Assembly (NCBI RefSeq): GCF_902686445.1
Contig: NC_062232.1
Coordinates: 33,064,454-33,128,453 of the forward strand
Reading direction: 5' to 3'
DNA length: 64,000 nucleotides
Source of the DNA: Sciurus carolinensis
Lineage: Eukaryota > Chordata > Mammalia > Rodentia > Sciuridae
Below the pieces are notes generated by a model. The model ran no database searches. It was not told the origin of the DNA and was given only the letters and a program-made list of their open reading frames with translations. Both the position numbers and the translations under genes were made by a program. Positions 21,636 through 32,475 of this stretch are shown here, one piece after another; position 1 is the first letter of the stretch, and every line of letters starts with the position of its first letter.

Positions 21636-22165
21636 ATCACACAATCTGAAAACTGGATCATCTACACTGAGTTCCTTTCTTTACGGACAGGCAGCCCGTG
21701 GCCCAGCCAGATTCCCTGCTGAGGCCAAAGTTGACAAAGCGGAGGACAGAAATCAGAACTAGATCCTAATCTCCAGGCTCCCGCCCGCCTGGGCACCGTG
21801 CTTCCTCTCGCTGCCTCTTTGCGCTTGGAGCGGGAGCAGCCTTGGATTTGATAGTCCCTGGGCTGGTTAATAAACTCTCAGCTGGCCAGGAAATGCAAAT
21901 GAGCAGACCAGAAAACTTCAGAAAGTCAAGCACACACCGCTCCCGCAGGACAAGCAGCCAGCCAGAGACCCGGGAGCCCCTCAGAAAGGAGAAGCCAGGC
22001 TCCAGTCTAGGAAGGCTGGAGGCCCGGCTGAGCCCAAGCCCCGGATGTGTCAGAAAGGCATCAGATTCTTGGTCCACACACAGATGCCCCATCTTCCAGA
22101 GAAGCAGTTTGTCCCCGAGACTGTGCACCCCCAATAGTAATAAAACAAGACACGTTTATGGGTGA
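21636..22165. other. Unique sequence with octamer motif
   Basis: No repeat or gene recognised. An exact POU octamer ATGCAAAT lies at 21893-21900, close to GTTAATAAAC. Confidence 0.4.
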
Positions 22166-22174
22166 CCCAATTTA

Positions 22175-22285
22175 TCTTGTTTATTTATTCTTTACCAAGG
22201 ACCTCTTAAGGTCGCTATTACTGGTCCCATTTTATGGATGCACCAACTACTCATCCTTGCTCAGTGAATGTCATTTAGGACCAGG
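22175..22285 (-). mobile_element. Possible MIR fragment
   Basis: CCCATTTTATGGATGCACC sits in a context similar to reverse MIR. Weak. Confidence 0.35.
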
Positions 22286-22855
22286 TAAATGAAGCATTTC
22301 ATCTTGACATTGAAACGCTCACTCGTTTCCTCTGAGGCAGCCTGCAAGGACTGATCAGAAAATGATACCTCTCGGTTTTCATCTCTACAGGCTACCAAGG
22401 GCTGCTGGCCCCAACATCACAGTTAAAGCTTGTTCATCTCTCACTGGGCCAGGAGGTTTCTAGAATGTTCCAAGAGCAGCAGCCCCAGCAGTAAGTCATG
22501 CCAACCGCTGCTGGTTGTGATCAACAACAAAGCAAGGAGACACCTCAGGGAAAGCAAGAGGGCAGAAAGTCACGTTATTGTCCACGTCAGGAGTATCTTA
22601 AATCAGCTGAGGAACAAAAAATTGAATTCCAGGACTGATGACTACTGAGCTTTTGGAGTCTGTTCACTTCCAGGACTTGGGAGTCATAAGCAATGTTCCT
22701 GCCAGCAGCCTACCAACATTTTTAGGGGTACTGGAATTCAGTTCTCAATAGGGTGGTGGGAGAAAGTGTCACAGATCAGGAGACAGCAGAGGAGAGAGAC
22801 GACCCTGAGGATGAGTGGGGGCAGAGATTGAATTCGATGTCCAGGCTCAGGCTGA
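22286..22855. other. Unique sequence, no gene seen
   Basis: No repeat or gene recognised. Confidence 0.4.
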
Positions 22856-22859
22856 AATT

Positions 22860-23420
22860 AGACATTTGGGAATTCATCGGCATCTAGACATAGCACGTGC
22901 AAAGGGCCTGGGGCCAGGTGTGTCCAGGGAGTGGGAGGGATGGCAAGGAGTCCAGTTGCATGGAGTAGGGAGTAGGAAGTGATAGGCAATGAGGTCAGAG
23001 AGGTGACAGGAGTCATTCTGTTGATGGTGGCAGGCCACAGGGAAGACCTGAGGCTACCTGGGCGGCCATTAGAGTGCTGAAAACAAGGAGCAACCTGTGA
23101 CTCAGGTTTTAATGAACTGGCCTGCTGTGGTGAGACCAGAATAGAGAGTACCAAAAGGGAAACAGGAAGACCGTAGAGGTGAGAGCTGTTGTAGGCCAGG
23201 CCAGGTGGGAAGAGGGGGCGGAGGTGTGAGAAGGGCTGAGATCCTGGATGTCCCCTGAAGGCAGAGTCTACAGAACTTGCTAAAAGATTGGATGTGGATG
23301 TGAGAGAGAGGACGAGGGTGACCCTAGGGCTTGGAAACTGCAGGGCAGGTGGCTGGGAGGCTGCGGGAGGAGCAGGGTTGGGGAACGGGCTCAGGACACA
23401 TTGCGGTCCTGAACCTGGGG
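22860..23420 (+). repeat. Ancient interspersed repeat, family unassigned
   Basis: Best copy of the old family in this window: GTGCAAAGGGCCTGGGGCCA, AATGAGGTCAGAGAGGTGAC, AAAGATTGGATGTGGATGTG, AGAGAGGACGAGGGTGACCC and GGAGGCTGCGGGAGGAGCAG. A 205-codon minus frame across it is fortuitous. Confidence 0.6.
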
Positions 23421-24589
23421 TTCGCTGAGGATGCAGAGCCAAATGACCGCTCTCCTCAACAGTAGCTAAACCCAAAGCAAACAGGACACCTTATTCCTGG
23501 CAGGCAACACAGATCATCGGTGTGCGGAGGCAGAGAAGAGTGGGACACAAAGGATCCCTTTCAGGTTCTGCCACTAGCTGGGTTCACCAAGTCCTGAGTG
23601 CTGGGACGGTCTATTCCCGGCTGCCACAGAACTGTAATCGCCAGTTGTTTATGACTCTGATTGACCAAAAAACAGTCCAATGAATGAACTCGTGACTACC
23701 AAGAGACCCAAACTGCCTCCTGACTGTAAGATAGGAACGAGTCAGGAAGGGCTGGGGAACATTCTAGAAAGAGGGAAAGCGAAGTGGAGGAGGCCACAAT
23801 GCTGTGCCTGCTGGGTGCCCACGTCCCCTAGTGTGGTTGAAACATGGATTTTGAGGCAGAGGGCCAGGAGAATTGAGCCCGGACAGGTGGCACACAGAGG
23901 GGCAATAACCCTCCACAAGGAACTTGGCCTCCATTCGGGCAGTTGTGCAAAGAGCAGATTTGAAAAGCACTAGGCCGTGGAATCCAGTGGGTCAGGACTC
24001 GCTGACCTTCCCCACAGAGCCACTGTCAACCTGGGAGCCCTGGGAGAGACATCATAAAAGGGGTTCATGGGGAAGGAAGGGTGGGGACCCTCTGCCAGGG
24101 AAGCCTCATCCATCAACCCTCCCGCAGCGGCTGACAGCCAACCCTTTCGGAATGCAGGAGGCTGAGAGGAAAGGTAGGAAGGTGTCCTGGTTCTCAATTG
24201 CGCCTCTGGCCAGCCCGGCAAGCAATCGCCACCGCTGGATGCGCGCGTTTTAATCGTCAGCAGAATAGGTCACTGGGGAGGGACAGGGCACCCTTTGCGG
24301 ATGGAAGCTTCGGCCCCCCCAAAGGAGAGAAGGCCCAATCTTCAGATGCTCACAGCTCAAGGGGAAAGTCCAGGGCTGTCCAGAGGCCCTGGCTGTGCCC
24401 CCCTCGCCCCACCCTGCCTACTGAGTAAAGGAGAGCAAACCGTGTAAACTGAGCCCGGATCACCCCAGTTGAACTCAGTGCTGAGAATCTAGATCCCCAG
24501 CCGGCCTCAGCAGGACCTCCCCACTCCAGCCAAGCGTGACCCCACGAAGGCCCCCACCCGCCCCTCAGTTCATTTCTTACTGTTATTCT
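23421..24589. other. Unique sequence, no gene seen
   Basis: No repeat recognised. Open frames occur on both strands without support. Confidence 0.4.
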
Positions 24590-25090
24590 TCATTTTCCAC
24601 AAAGATTCCTCGTCCCCGGTTCTGCTGATAGCCAGTGCTGGTGTTAACTCTGGTCTACACTGCCGGCTGGGAGATTAAAGAACTTCCCCCCAAATCCCCC
24701 AGCAAATCAGAGAAGCGCTGGGATAGCCAAGATTCCCAAGCAGTGAGCGGAGAGCAAATCCCATGCAGACTCCAGGGACCCTCGCCCCGGGTCTCTCAAG
24801 GCCTCTGAAAGCCACCGGCTGGCCAGCCAGAGACTTCATTAAAACCGCTCGGTGGCCTGTGGCCTTCATTTGCTGCAAACCCATTAAACAGCCGACATAA
24901 TCCACTCATACATAAAAATAAGGGAAGGGGAAGGAGCGCTGTCCCACAGGATGCGTGTCTGAGAGAAACGGTTTCTATAAAAATCCAAACAGAAACCAAG
25001 TTCACGGGAGGTTTTGGCTGCAGTTGGTTTTGGCTTCTGGAAATTCTAGCCAGGAAAAGATTCCCTCGGTGGCCCATTTGGAAGGACTCT
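24590..25090. promoter_or_regulatory. Candidate conserved noncoding element
   Basis: Repeat-free block with words such as CTTCATTAAAACCGC, CCCATTAAACAGCC, ATACATAAAAATAAGG and TTTCTATAAAAATCC (24835-24985). Composition differs from the GC-rich surroundings. Regulatory role inferred. Confidence 0.25.
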
Positions 25091-25499
25091 GATGAGGACT
25101 CACAGAAATGAGGGAGGGGAGAAGGACCGCCCTCTCTCTTTACTGACCACCCTGCAGCTAAGCGATTGTTCTAGAAACCCGGGGTGCTTGTTCAAGGGAG
25201 CCAGCCGGGTTCCAGTGGCCGGGCTGAGGAGAGAGAACAAAGCCCGAGGTAACCAGGGCCTACCTAGGCCACTCCTAAGCCAGGCTGCCGGGCCGAGTGT
25301 GCACAGCAGCTGTGTCCATGGAGACAGAGACTCAGAGAGCTTTGGAAAAGAGAGGAACACTCCAGGATTTAAATAACTCAGGCAGCAGGATCCCTGCTCC
25401 TTCCCATGGGAAACTATTTCATGGGCCAAGAAATGCCACCATAGGGACCCCTGTCTATAGCCCTCACTGAGGCCAAGACCCAAGAAGGACAGACATCTT

Positions 25500-25570
25500 G
25501 CAGAAGGAGCTGTTGGATTATTTTTTTAATAAGCTGCTCAGACAGTATTTTTACTCTCTGACATCTTCAA

Positions 25571-25603
<33 letters not shown>

Positions 25604-26130
25604 CGCACGCACGCACGCACACGAGACAGAAGAATGTAGCTGGTTTCTTAAATTAGAGATCTGTTGTGTAATTAGTCCATTTTATCTTCTGCGAGTTGTT
25701 GCTGTTTTCCCTCTGTGGTTTCCAGAAATGTCATTGGCTGGGCTTAAAAGTAGGTTTTTTTTTTTTTTCCTTCCAGAGAAAAATTCTATAAATATTTTCT
25801 CCCTTTTAGCATGTTTTAAATTTGAACGACATATTGTAAAGATAGCAAAAGTTATGGAAGTCTCTCTTGGCCGCCAACAAAATGCAGTGGGAAAACAGAT
25901 CAGAGAGGGAATGTCTGTCCACAGGGAACGCCACTGGGCCCTCCCTGAGGGGTTCAGGAGCCAGGGGACCCCAGCTGCTTCTGCTCACTGGCCCTCGGGC
26001 TTGGGAGCTTGAGACAAGGGAAGGCCACTGGTGACAGAACTTGGACACATGGTCAGAACTCCATCCCGAGCGAAACAGCTGTTTGGATGACATTTTAGGC
26101 ACAGATTAGAGACAGGTATGATTTTCCACG
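25500..26130. promoter_or_regulatory. Candidate conserved noncoding element around a CA repeat
   Basis: AT-rich, repeat-free on both sides of a CA tract. Contains TTTTTTTAATAAGCTGCTCA (25520), TGTGTAATTAGTCC (25668) and CTATAAATATTTTCTCCC (25787). No coding frame. Confidence 0.28.
25569..25622. repeat. (CA)n/(CACG)n microsatellite
   Basis: About 13 CA units grading into ACGC units. Confidence 0.95.
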
Positions 26131-26205
26131 TTAAAATGCAAAACCTTTCCTCCAGCTAGGGTGCGCAGATATACCATATGTGGGTCAAAACCAATGTCAA
26201 GGATC

Positions 26206-26265
26206 TGGGGGTGGGGTAACCAAAAGGCCCTGGGTTCCATCCCCAGCACCACCACCTCAAAAAAT
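26206..26265 (+). mobile_element. ID SINE remnant
   Basis: Only the 3' half is clear: GGCCCTGGGTTCCATCCCCA followed by GCACC and A-rich sequence. Confidence 0.65.
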
Positions 26266-26378
26266 AGAGCTACATGCATTGGTCTAGAATATTCTGTGAA
26301 AATGTAGTGTCAAGTGAGAAAACAGAAAGTAAGGAATATTACTTCCCATCATTCATGTCTTTAAAAAGGATATATCTG

Positions 26379-26500
26379 GGCTGGGGTTGTGGCTCAGTGG
26401 TAAGGCGCTTGCCCCACACGTGTGAGGCACTGGGTTCGATTCTCAGCACCACATCTAAATAAATGAATAAAATAAAGGTCCATCAACAACTAAATAAAAT
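26379..26500 (+). mobile_element. ID SINE with long unique tail
   Basis: ID body (CTGGGGTTGTGGCTCAGTGG ... TGGGTTCGATTCTCAGCACC) followed by a 50-nt tail containing AATAAAATAAAGGTCCATC and CAACTAAATAAAAT. Flanked by the identical 17-bp TAAAAAGGATATATCTG at 26362-26378 and 26501-26517. The tail is shared with the element at 55097. Confidence 0.95.
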
Positions 26501-26521
26501 TAAAAAGGATATATCTGAAAT

Positions 26522-26655
26522 TCCAGGCCAGCCTCAGCAACTAAGTGAAGTCCTAAGCAACTGCTCTCTACATAAAAAGCGGGCTGGGGATGTGGCTCAG
26601 GGGTTAAGTGCCCTAGATTCAATCCCTGGAACCAAAAACTAAAAATGAAAAAAAG
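26522..26655 (+). mobile_element. 5'-truncated B1-dID SINE
   Basis: Begins inside the B1 part at CCAGGCCAGCCTCAGCAACT and runs to GGTTAAGTGCCCTAGATTCA and an A-rich tail. Confidence 0.85.
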
Positions 26656-26659
26656 ATGT

Positions 26660-26870
26660 GAGCTGTGTGCAGGGATGCACACCTGGGTAGTCCCAGGGGC
26701 TCAGGAGGCTGAGTCAGGAGGATTGCAGGTTCAAGGCCAGCCTCAGCAATTTAGTGTGGCCCTAAGCAACTTAGTGAGACCCTGTCTCAACATAAAAAAT
26801 TAAAAGGGCTGGGGATGTGGCTCAGTGGTTAAGCACCCCTGGCTTCAATTCCCAGTTCCCCTCCCCCCAA
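26660..26870 (+). mobile_element. B1-dID SINE
   Basis: Full composite, GAGCTGTGTGCAGGGATGCA to GGCTTCAATTCCCAGTTCCC. Confidence 0.9.
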
Positions 26871-26885
26871 AAAGGATACATATGA

Positions 26886-27081
26886 AGCGGTGCACGGTTA
26901 CCCGCCCCTGTAATCCCAGCAACTCAGGAGCAGCCTGAAACCGGGGGATCGCAAGTTCAAAACCAACCTCAGCACCTTACCAGGAACCTGTCCAAAAATA
27001 CTAATTTTTTAAAAAGGGTTGGGGATGTAGTTCAGTGTAAATCATCCTTGAGTTCCATCTCCAGTACAAAAAAAAAAAAAA
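26886..27081 (+). mobile_element. B1-dID SINE, diverged
   Basis: Older composite with a rearranged head (CAGCAACTCAGGAGCAGCCT) and GGTTGGGGATGTAGTTCAGT. Pure A tail. Confidence 0.85.
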
Positions 27082-27169
27082 GCTTATGTATGTATGACCT
27101 TGACCTTGCATTGGAAGTCGGGTACCATAGGAACACCTTCGGATTCCACTGTATGCCCTTGAAGTGATC

Positions 27170-27353
27170 TTTTTTTTTCCCCAGGGGTTGAACTCAGGAA
27201 CACTTAACCACCGAACCACATTCCCAGCCCTTTTCTAGAGACAGGGTTGCTCAGGGCCTCCCTACATTGCTGAGGCTGGTTTTGAACTCGTGATCCTCCT
27301 GCCTCAGCCTCCCTAGTCCCTGGGATTACAGGCATACGCCACTGCGCCCAGCT
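27170..27353 (-). mobile_element. B1-dID SINE
   Basis: Reverse composite, CAGGGGTTGAACTCAGGAAC to CAGGCATACGCCACTGCGCC. It forms an inverted pair with the preceding copy, 88 bp apart. Confidence 0.9.
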
Positions 27354-27559
27354 TGATATGACATTGTAAAGAGACTGTTCTTCCAGGCTGGGTGAGGCTG
27401 ATCTTAGGAAGGGGAACTGGGCCCCGAGAAGGGGGAGCAACATGCTTTACGCTTGTTCTGGATGGCTTTGGCTTTGGCTCCACACAAGGAAGCATTAACA
27501 TTGGCTAGTGTTCCCAATTTAGCATTTCCATAGGCCTCTGGGTGTCCCCTGCTCTGTGC
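27354..27559. other. Unique sequence, no gene seen
   Basis: No repeat or gene recognised. Confidence 0.4.
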
Positions 27560-27905
27560 CAGATAACACCCGCTGCTATTGGCACATTAGTGGTCTGGTT
27601 TCTCCGCTTCTCTCCCCCCTGGACAGGGGGCTTCTTGTAGTCTGGGTCAGTGTTTACTTCTGATTGCAGCCCCGGGACCTTTACATGGTGACTATGCCTT
27701 AGAGGTAGGCGATGGAGTCAGATCTGGGCCTAGCTCTGGGGCCCCTGAGCCTCAGTTTCCCTGCCTGTGAAATGGGAATAATACTAACACCATGCTGTAC
27801 AAAGATGAAGTTAGATTACTACTATGCCTGGCGCCTGGTGGGTGCTCAGTGATAAGAATGGCTTAGCATATGGTGGCATCTCAGTGAATGTTTCTTGAGT
27901 GAATA
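27560..27905 (+). mobile_element. L2-like and MIR fragments
   Basis: 27600-27690 resembles L2 3' sequence. 27725-27905 is forward MIR: GAGCCTCAGTTTCCCTGCCT, GTGAAATGGGAATAATACTA, then TGCCTGGCGCCTGGTGGGTG and CTCAGTGAATGTTTCTTGAG. Confidence 0.7.
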
Positions 27906-28040
27906 AATTCATCCCAAGAAAAAGAAATGGTATTACCTTGGGCTCCCCAGAACGGCAGCCCAGAACATCCTGGCGCAGGTTTGCTGAAGCTCAACGCTGG
28001 GAGACAGCTACCTGAGTGAATTCTAAAAGGCCCCACAAGG

Positions 28041-28236
28041 CTGCACGTGGTGAAAAATGTCTCAAATCCCCGTGGGTTGGGAGGCCGAGGCAGGAAGATG
28101 GAAAGGTGGAGGCCAGCCTCAGCAACTTAGCGAGGCCCTAAGCAACTCAGCGAGACCCTGTCTCTAAATAAAATATACAAAAGGGCTGGGGAGGTGGCTC
28201 AGTGGCTAAGCGCCCCTGGGTTCCATCCCTGGTGCG
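28041..28236 (+). mobile_element. B1-dID SINE
   Basis: Composite with diverged head, then GCAACTTAGCGAGGCCCTAA and GGGCTGGGGAGGTGGCTCAG. Ends CCATCCCTGGTGCG with no A tail left. Confidence 0.9.
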
Positions 28237-28894
28237 CATCCTGAGGGGGAAACGCGAGGCTGGGCTGCGGTGCTGATTGGCGGCACCTCCCTGCAGCCTC
28301 GTCCCTTGAGTGCCTTGCTGCTTCCCTGCAGGACCACCCACCCACCCTCGGGCCAGAGCAAGATGGGTTCAGAAGAGTGGATTTGGTTTTCCTTTTTAAA
28401 ATCGGAACCACCTTTGTTCCTGAACAAGGCGTGCGCAGCTATGGAAGGTGGACAGGGCTGCGGGCCGGGTGACCACGGGGCTCGGGCGGAGGACAGAGGG
28501 CAGGCCGAGTGCGCGCGAAGCTTCGTGACCCCGGAGCCGCCCACTCCTGAACCAGCCCTACCTCGAGGCGGACAGAACGTCCTGGATTCTGGATCCCAAC
28601 TCTTCTCTCCACGACCCAGTCCACAGCTCTGATTCTAAAACGCTTTCAGGTCGCCACAGCCTAGCCGGAGGCCACAGGGCACAAGGAGCCCTGTTCACAT
28701 CCCACGCGCAAGCAAATGCCCCCTCTGGGGATCTCTTCCCCCGCAGGGTGTTCTGGATTTCCTCTAGTTGGTCAAAAACCTTTTCTTTTACTCCAAGGGC
28801 TGGTTTCATGGCCTGGGCAAAACAGATGCTCCAGGTGTGTCCTGAAATCCTCCGAAAGTAGAAAAAAAAAGACCCCATCAGAATTAAAACAAAA
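28237..28894. other. GC-rich unique sequence
   Basis: CpG-rich around 28430-28580 (for example GAGTGCGCGCGAAGCTTCG). No TATA, splice site or conserved frame stands out. Frames of about 120 codons lie on both strands. Confidence 0.4.
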
Positions 28895-29112
28895 GCCAGA
28901 CACGGTTGGGCACACCTGTCAGTCATACCAGCAGCTTGGGAGGCTGAGGCAGGAGGATCGGGAGTTCAAAGCCAGCCTCAGTAATGGCGAGGCCCTAAGC
29001 AACTAAGTGAGACTCTGTCTCGAAATAAAATAGAAAATAGGACTGGGGATGTGGCTCAGTGGTCAAGTGCCCCTGAGTTCAATGCCCAGAATTCCACCCC
29101 CCAAAAAAAAAC
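28895..29112 (+). mobile_element. B1-dID SINE
   Basis: Full composite, GCCAGACACGGTTGGGCACA to an A tail after AGAATTCCACCCCCC. Confidence 0.95.
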
Positions 29113-29289
29113 CCTAAAGAAAGGAAGAGGGAAAGGATAAAAAAGAAGATTGTGAGGGCGCCAGGTTTTGTCCCATACCTGCCATAGAGAGGCCTCCCCT
29201 GGGTGCACATAGACATTCATACAGACTTATGACAGACAGCAAATACCAAAACCTTAACAGTCATCACCCTCTAGGTAAATGGGAATTTG

Positions 29290-29560
29290 GTTTGCCTCTG
29301 TATCCTAACTTTCCTCTTACTGGCTATTGTCTCATCTGTGAAATGAAGGGGCTGGGTCTAGCTCAGTGGTACAGTGTTTTCTGGAATGTGCGAAGCCCTG
29401 GTCTCCACCCCTAGCACTGCAAAAGCAGAAAAGAAAAGAATAAAATGTCACCATAATAGTATACATCCCACTGTATTGTTGTGAACATTAAATGAGATAA
29501 TACATGGCGAGATCAAGAACAATGCCAAGCATATATACTAACAAAGGTAATAAATATATC
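29290..29560 (+). mobile_element. MIR split by an ID element
   Basis: TGTCTCATCTGTGAAATGAA before the ID (29349-29443) and GTTGTGAACATTAAATGAGA, TAATACATGGCG and AATGCCAAGCATATA after it follow MIR order. Confidence 0.7.
29349..29443 (+). mobile_element. ID SINE inside MIR
   Basis: GGGCTGGGTCTAGCTCAGTG to ACCCCTAGCACTGC and an A/G-rich tail. Confidence 0.85.
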
Positions 29561-29610
29561 AGCTAGAATTGTTTCTATTTCCTTCACCTTTTATAAAGGT
29601 ATGCATCACT

Positions 29611-29827
29611 TTTTAAATTTTTTTAATTTTGTTTTTGTTTTTATTTTTGGTACCGGGGATTGAACCCAGGGGCGCTTAACCACTGAGCCACATCCCCAGC
29701 CCTTCTTTATTTTTTTATTTTTGAGACAGGACCTCTTGATGTTGCTGAGGTTAGCTTTGAATTCCCAATCCTCCTGCCTCAGCCTCCTGAGCCAGTAGGA
29801 TTACAGGCGTGCGCCACCACACCCAGT
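29611..29827 (-). mobile_element. B1-dID SINE
   Basis: Reverse composite with long T-rich tail side, GGTACCGGGGATTGAACCCA, ending ACAGGCGTGCGCCACCACAC. Confidence 0.95.
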
Positions 29828-30268
29828 AAATTCTTTTTTAATGTTGTCTTGTTTTAATTTAGAAAGTAAAATGTGATTATAAAAAGGCAAACAATTTCCA
29901 GGAACAAAAAGATAGAACTCCGTCCCCCCTCCTTTGTGATTCTGCTCTCCTGCCTAGAAGGAGCCCAACCCTGCCTCACCACAGAGTTCAAGTTCTTTAT
30001 CTCTGCGTTTATAAATACACACAGATTGTCGTGCATAAATGAACTTGATACACATATGGATTTGCAATTGGCTTTTTCCACTTCGTTTCTAGGAGAATAT
30101 TCCAAGTCAGTGCATGTTATTCTTTTTAACCATTGTGTGATATTTCATGACTTTAATGCTCCTTTTTTTAACCATCCCCTTCTGTTGGACATAGAGTCTG
30201 TTTCTAATATTTTTTTCTGTTTTTTTTTTTTCTATAAAATGATGACTCCATAAAAATATCTGGATATA

Positions 30269-30404
30269 CTGGGGTGGTGGCTCAGTGGCAGAGCGCTTGC
30301 CTAGCATGTGTGAGGCCCTGGGATCAATGATCCTCAGCACCATGTTAAAAACAATAACTAAATTGAATTAAGTTATTTTAAAATTCTTTAAAAAAAAAAG
30401 AATC
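30269..30404 (+). mobile_element. ID SINE
   Basis: GGGGTGGTGGCTCAGTGGCA to CAGCACCATG with an AT-rich tail. TCTGGATATA flanks it at 30259-30268 and 30405-30414. Confidence 0.88.
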
Positions 30405-30558
30405 TCTGGATATATGCCTGCTTATAGGATTAAAGGAACAAGAACTAACTATAAATTCTGAGCTAATGGCTATGACCACATTTAAATGAGCATATTATAT
30501 ATCCAAACTGTTCCAAGGGGACTGTCCCAACTTAGATCCCCAGCAGGGTGCCTGTTTC

Positions 30559-30767
30559 TTTTTTTGATTTGTTTATTGCAGTACCAGGGAGTGAACCCAG
30601 GCAGGCACTCTACTGTAACTACATCCCCAGTCCTATTTGTATTTTATTTAGAGACAGGGTTTCATTGAGTGCTTAGGGCCTCGATAAGTTGCTGAGGCTG
30701 GCTTTCAACTCATGATCCTCCTGCCTCAGCCTCCCGAGTCGCTGGGATTACATGCGCGAGCCTGGCT
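30559..30767 (-). mobile_element. B1-dID SINE
   Basis: Reverse composite with a diverged ID end (ACCAGGGAGTGAACCCAGGC) and B1 head to ATTACATGCGCGAGC. Confidence 0.9.
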
Positions 30768-31080
30768 TCTTCCGTAATTCTTGCCAGTGTTCTGTGTAAA
30801 AACCAGCGTCCTGTTGTCGCATTCCTCGGCCTATAAGCAAGGTGGGGCATGGTGCCTGGATGCTGTTGGTCGATTGTGCTGGGGAGCCCTTCCTGCCCGC
30901 ATGATTATTACATAGCCCATTCTGAGATTTCATCTCAGGTTTTGCTCGTTTTTTCTAATAGTTTTATTTTTTATCCACCTGGCGTTTATTTTTGTGTAGC
31001 GTGTAAGATTGGACCCAAATTCTATGCTAGCATTGCTTACAACTCATATTTAAGAAAATATTTCAAAAGAAAGGTTTTAT

Positions 31081-31243
31081 ACGTGCGCATGCACACACAC
31101 ATGTGCATGCACACACAGCAGCTATGTAAGTGAAGTAGACAGCTTAATACCCGGAGAGCAAAGTGCACGGGTGTCCCCATAGTCAGTGTTCCTGCAGGCT
31201 GGGGCACCCCCCCCAGCCAAAAAGAGGTATCAACTGGAAAAGG
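31081..31243. other. Short CA run and unique sequence
   Basis: Imperfect CA/TGCA repeats at 31085-31118 and a C run near 31207. Confidence 0.6.
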
Positions 31244-31276
31244 GGGACGCTGGCCACTAAGTGCCCCTGGGTTTAA
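31244..31276 (+). mobile_element. B1-dID 3' remnant
   Basis: Only CACTAAGTGCCCCTGGGTTT, the ID end, remains before the purine tract that probably grew from its tail. Confidence 0.5.
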
Positions 31277-31277
31277 T

Positions 31278-31382
31278 GAAGAAGAAGAAGAAGGAATAAG
31301 AAGGAGGAGGAGGAGGAGGAGGAGGAGGAGAAGAAGAAGAAGAAGAAGAAGAAGAAGAAGAAGAAGAAGAAAAGAAGAAGAA
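31278..31382. repeat. (GAA)n/(GGA)n purine tract
   Basis: GAA units, then about nine GGA units, then about 17 GAA units. All purine on the plus strand for about 105 bp except one T. Confidence 0.95.
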
Positions 31383-31630
31383 TGTTTTCTTCATCCTGAC
31401 TCAGACCAGAAGCGCTCGCTCCTGCATAATTGCATTAAGCTTCTACGGTGGAGACCTGGGCGGATTGCAACAGCATTTTGCAGGAGTGGACTCTGCATTC
31501 CTGGTGTCTGGGTCTACCTGCTTTCTCAGTCTGTGACCTGGAAGGCAGGACGTGTGGACAGGTCCCTTTGCCAGGCCCAGGTCCAGCTGTGGGGCTCCCT
31601 TAGCCTGGCAGCTTGCTGGGGACAGGGAGT
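31383..31630. other. Unique sequence, no gene seen
   Basis: No repeat or gene recognised. Confidence 0.4.
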
Positions 31631-31742
31631 ATTTTTATGTTTTATTTTGAAACAGGGCCTCACCAAGTTGCTGAGGCTGGCCTTAAACTTTTGATCCTCC
31701 TGCCTCAGCCTCCCAAACTGCTGGGATTACAGGCGTGCACCA
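31631..31742 (-). mobile_element. B1 head fragment
   Basis: Reverse B1 part only: TTTTATTTTGAAACAGGGCC to GGGATTACAGGCGTGCAC. The ID part is absent. Confidence 0.9.
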
Positions 31743-32149
31743 GTTTCCCCCAGAGAGAACACATTCTAATATGGCCAAGGTCCCACTGAGACAAGAGAGA
31801 GGAAGCTGCCAAACCAAAGGAACCACTTGGCTTCCAGACACTTCACCCCCTACCTAGCCTGCCAAAGCCTGCAAGGGGGTCTAGGGCTCACTTCCAGAAC
31901 CACAAGAGGGTAGGGGCTTTAACCTTTGAGGGTCTTCATCCATCTGTAGGAACCCCATGGGCCCCAACCCTGTCTTCCAGAAGCCCCAGACCTGTGAACA
32001 TGTGCATGAATACTTAGAGAAGGAAGGAGCAGGGTCACTGAACACAGCCTTGGGAGGTCCAGGAAAGTTCTAGAATTTACAAGTGGATGGAGCGAGAAAA
32101 GTGTACCTTAGCTGGAGACCCACTAGGTGCAGAGGCTGAAGTAACTGAG
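31743..32149. other. Unique sequence, no gene seen
   Basis: No repeat or gene recognised. Confidence 0.4.
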
Positions 32150-32475
32150 TCCAAAGTTGACGTGCAGGAGGCTGGGACACTGTGGGTTTGTGGCCTGTGG
32201 AACTGCCACGCGGGCCACCTGCAGGCGAGGGGGGTGAGGGGGTCTGGAGTTCCGAAAAGAGATCTGGTCCCTAGGCATTAGGACAGGGACGGCATTTTAA
32301 AAGCCAGGGAGGAAATGAGGTCATCCAAGAGAAAGGCCAAGAAAGAAGAGCAGAGGCCCAAGGAGCAAACCCTGAAAGGGGCCAGGGAGGAGGCCAAAGG
32401 ACCTGAGGAAAAGCCAGATGTGCTGGAAGCTAAGCCAAGGGACAGTTCTGACATGGAGAGTGTAGTCCACTGACG
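32150..32475 (+). repeat. Ancient interspersed repeat, family unassigned
   Basis: Downstream part of the family at 22860: GGAGGAAATGAGGTCATCCA, AAGAGCAGAGGCCCAAGGAG, CCAGATGTGCTGGAAGCTAA. Confidence 0.45.

Larger units (their letters stand above)
29850..31080 (-). mobile_element. Old L1/HAL1-like remnant
   Basis: Antisense L1-type sequence split by an ID and a SINE: CATGTTATTCTTTTTAACCA, CATCCCCTTCTGTTGGACAT, CAGCAGGGTGCCTGTTTC and TTTTTTATCCACCTGGCGTT TATTTTTGTG are in the order expected of an L1-like ORF2 read backwards. Too decayed for a frame. Confidence 0.55.

Noticed and set aside
22858..23475. 205-codon minus open frame
   Set aside because: It is antisense to an ancient interspersed repeat and shows no known domain.
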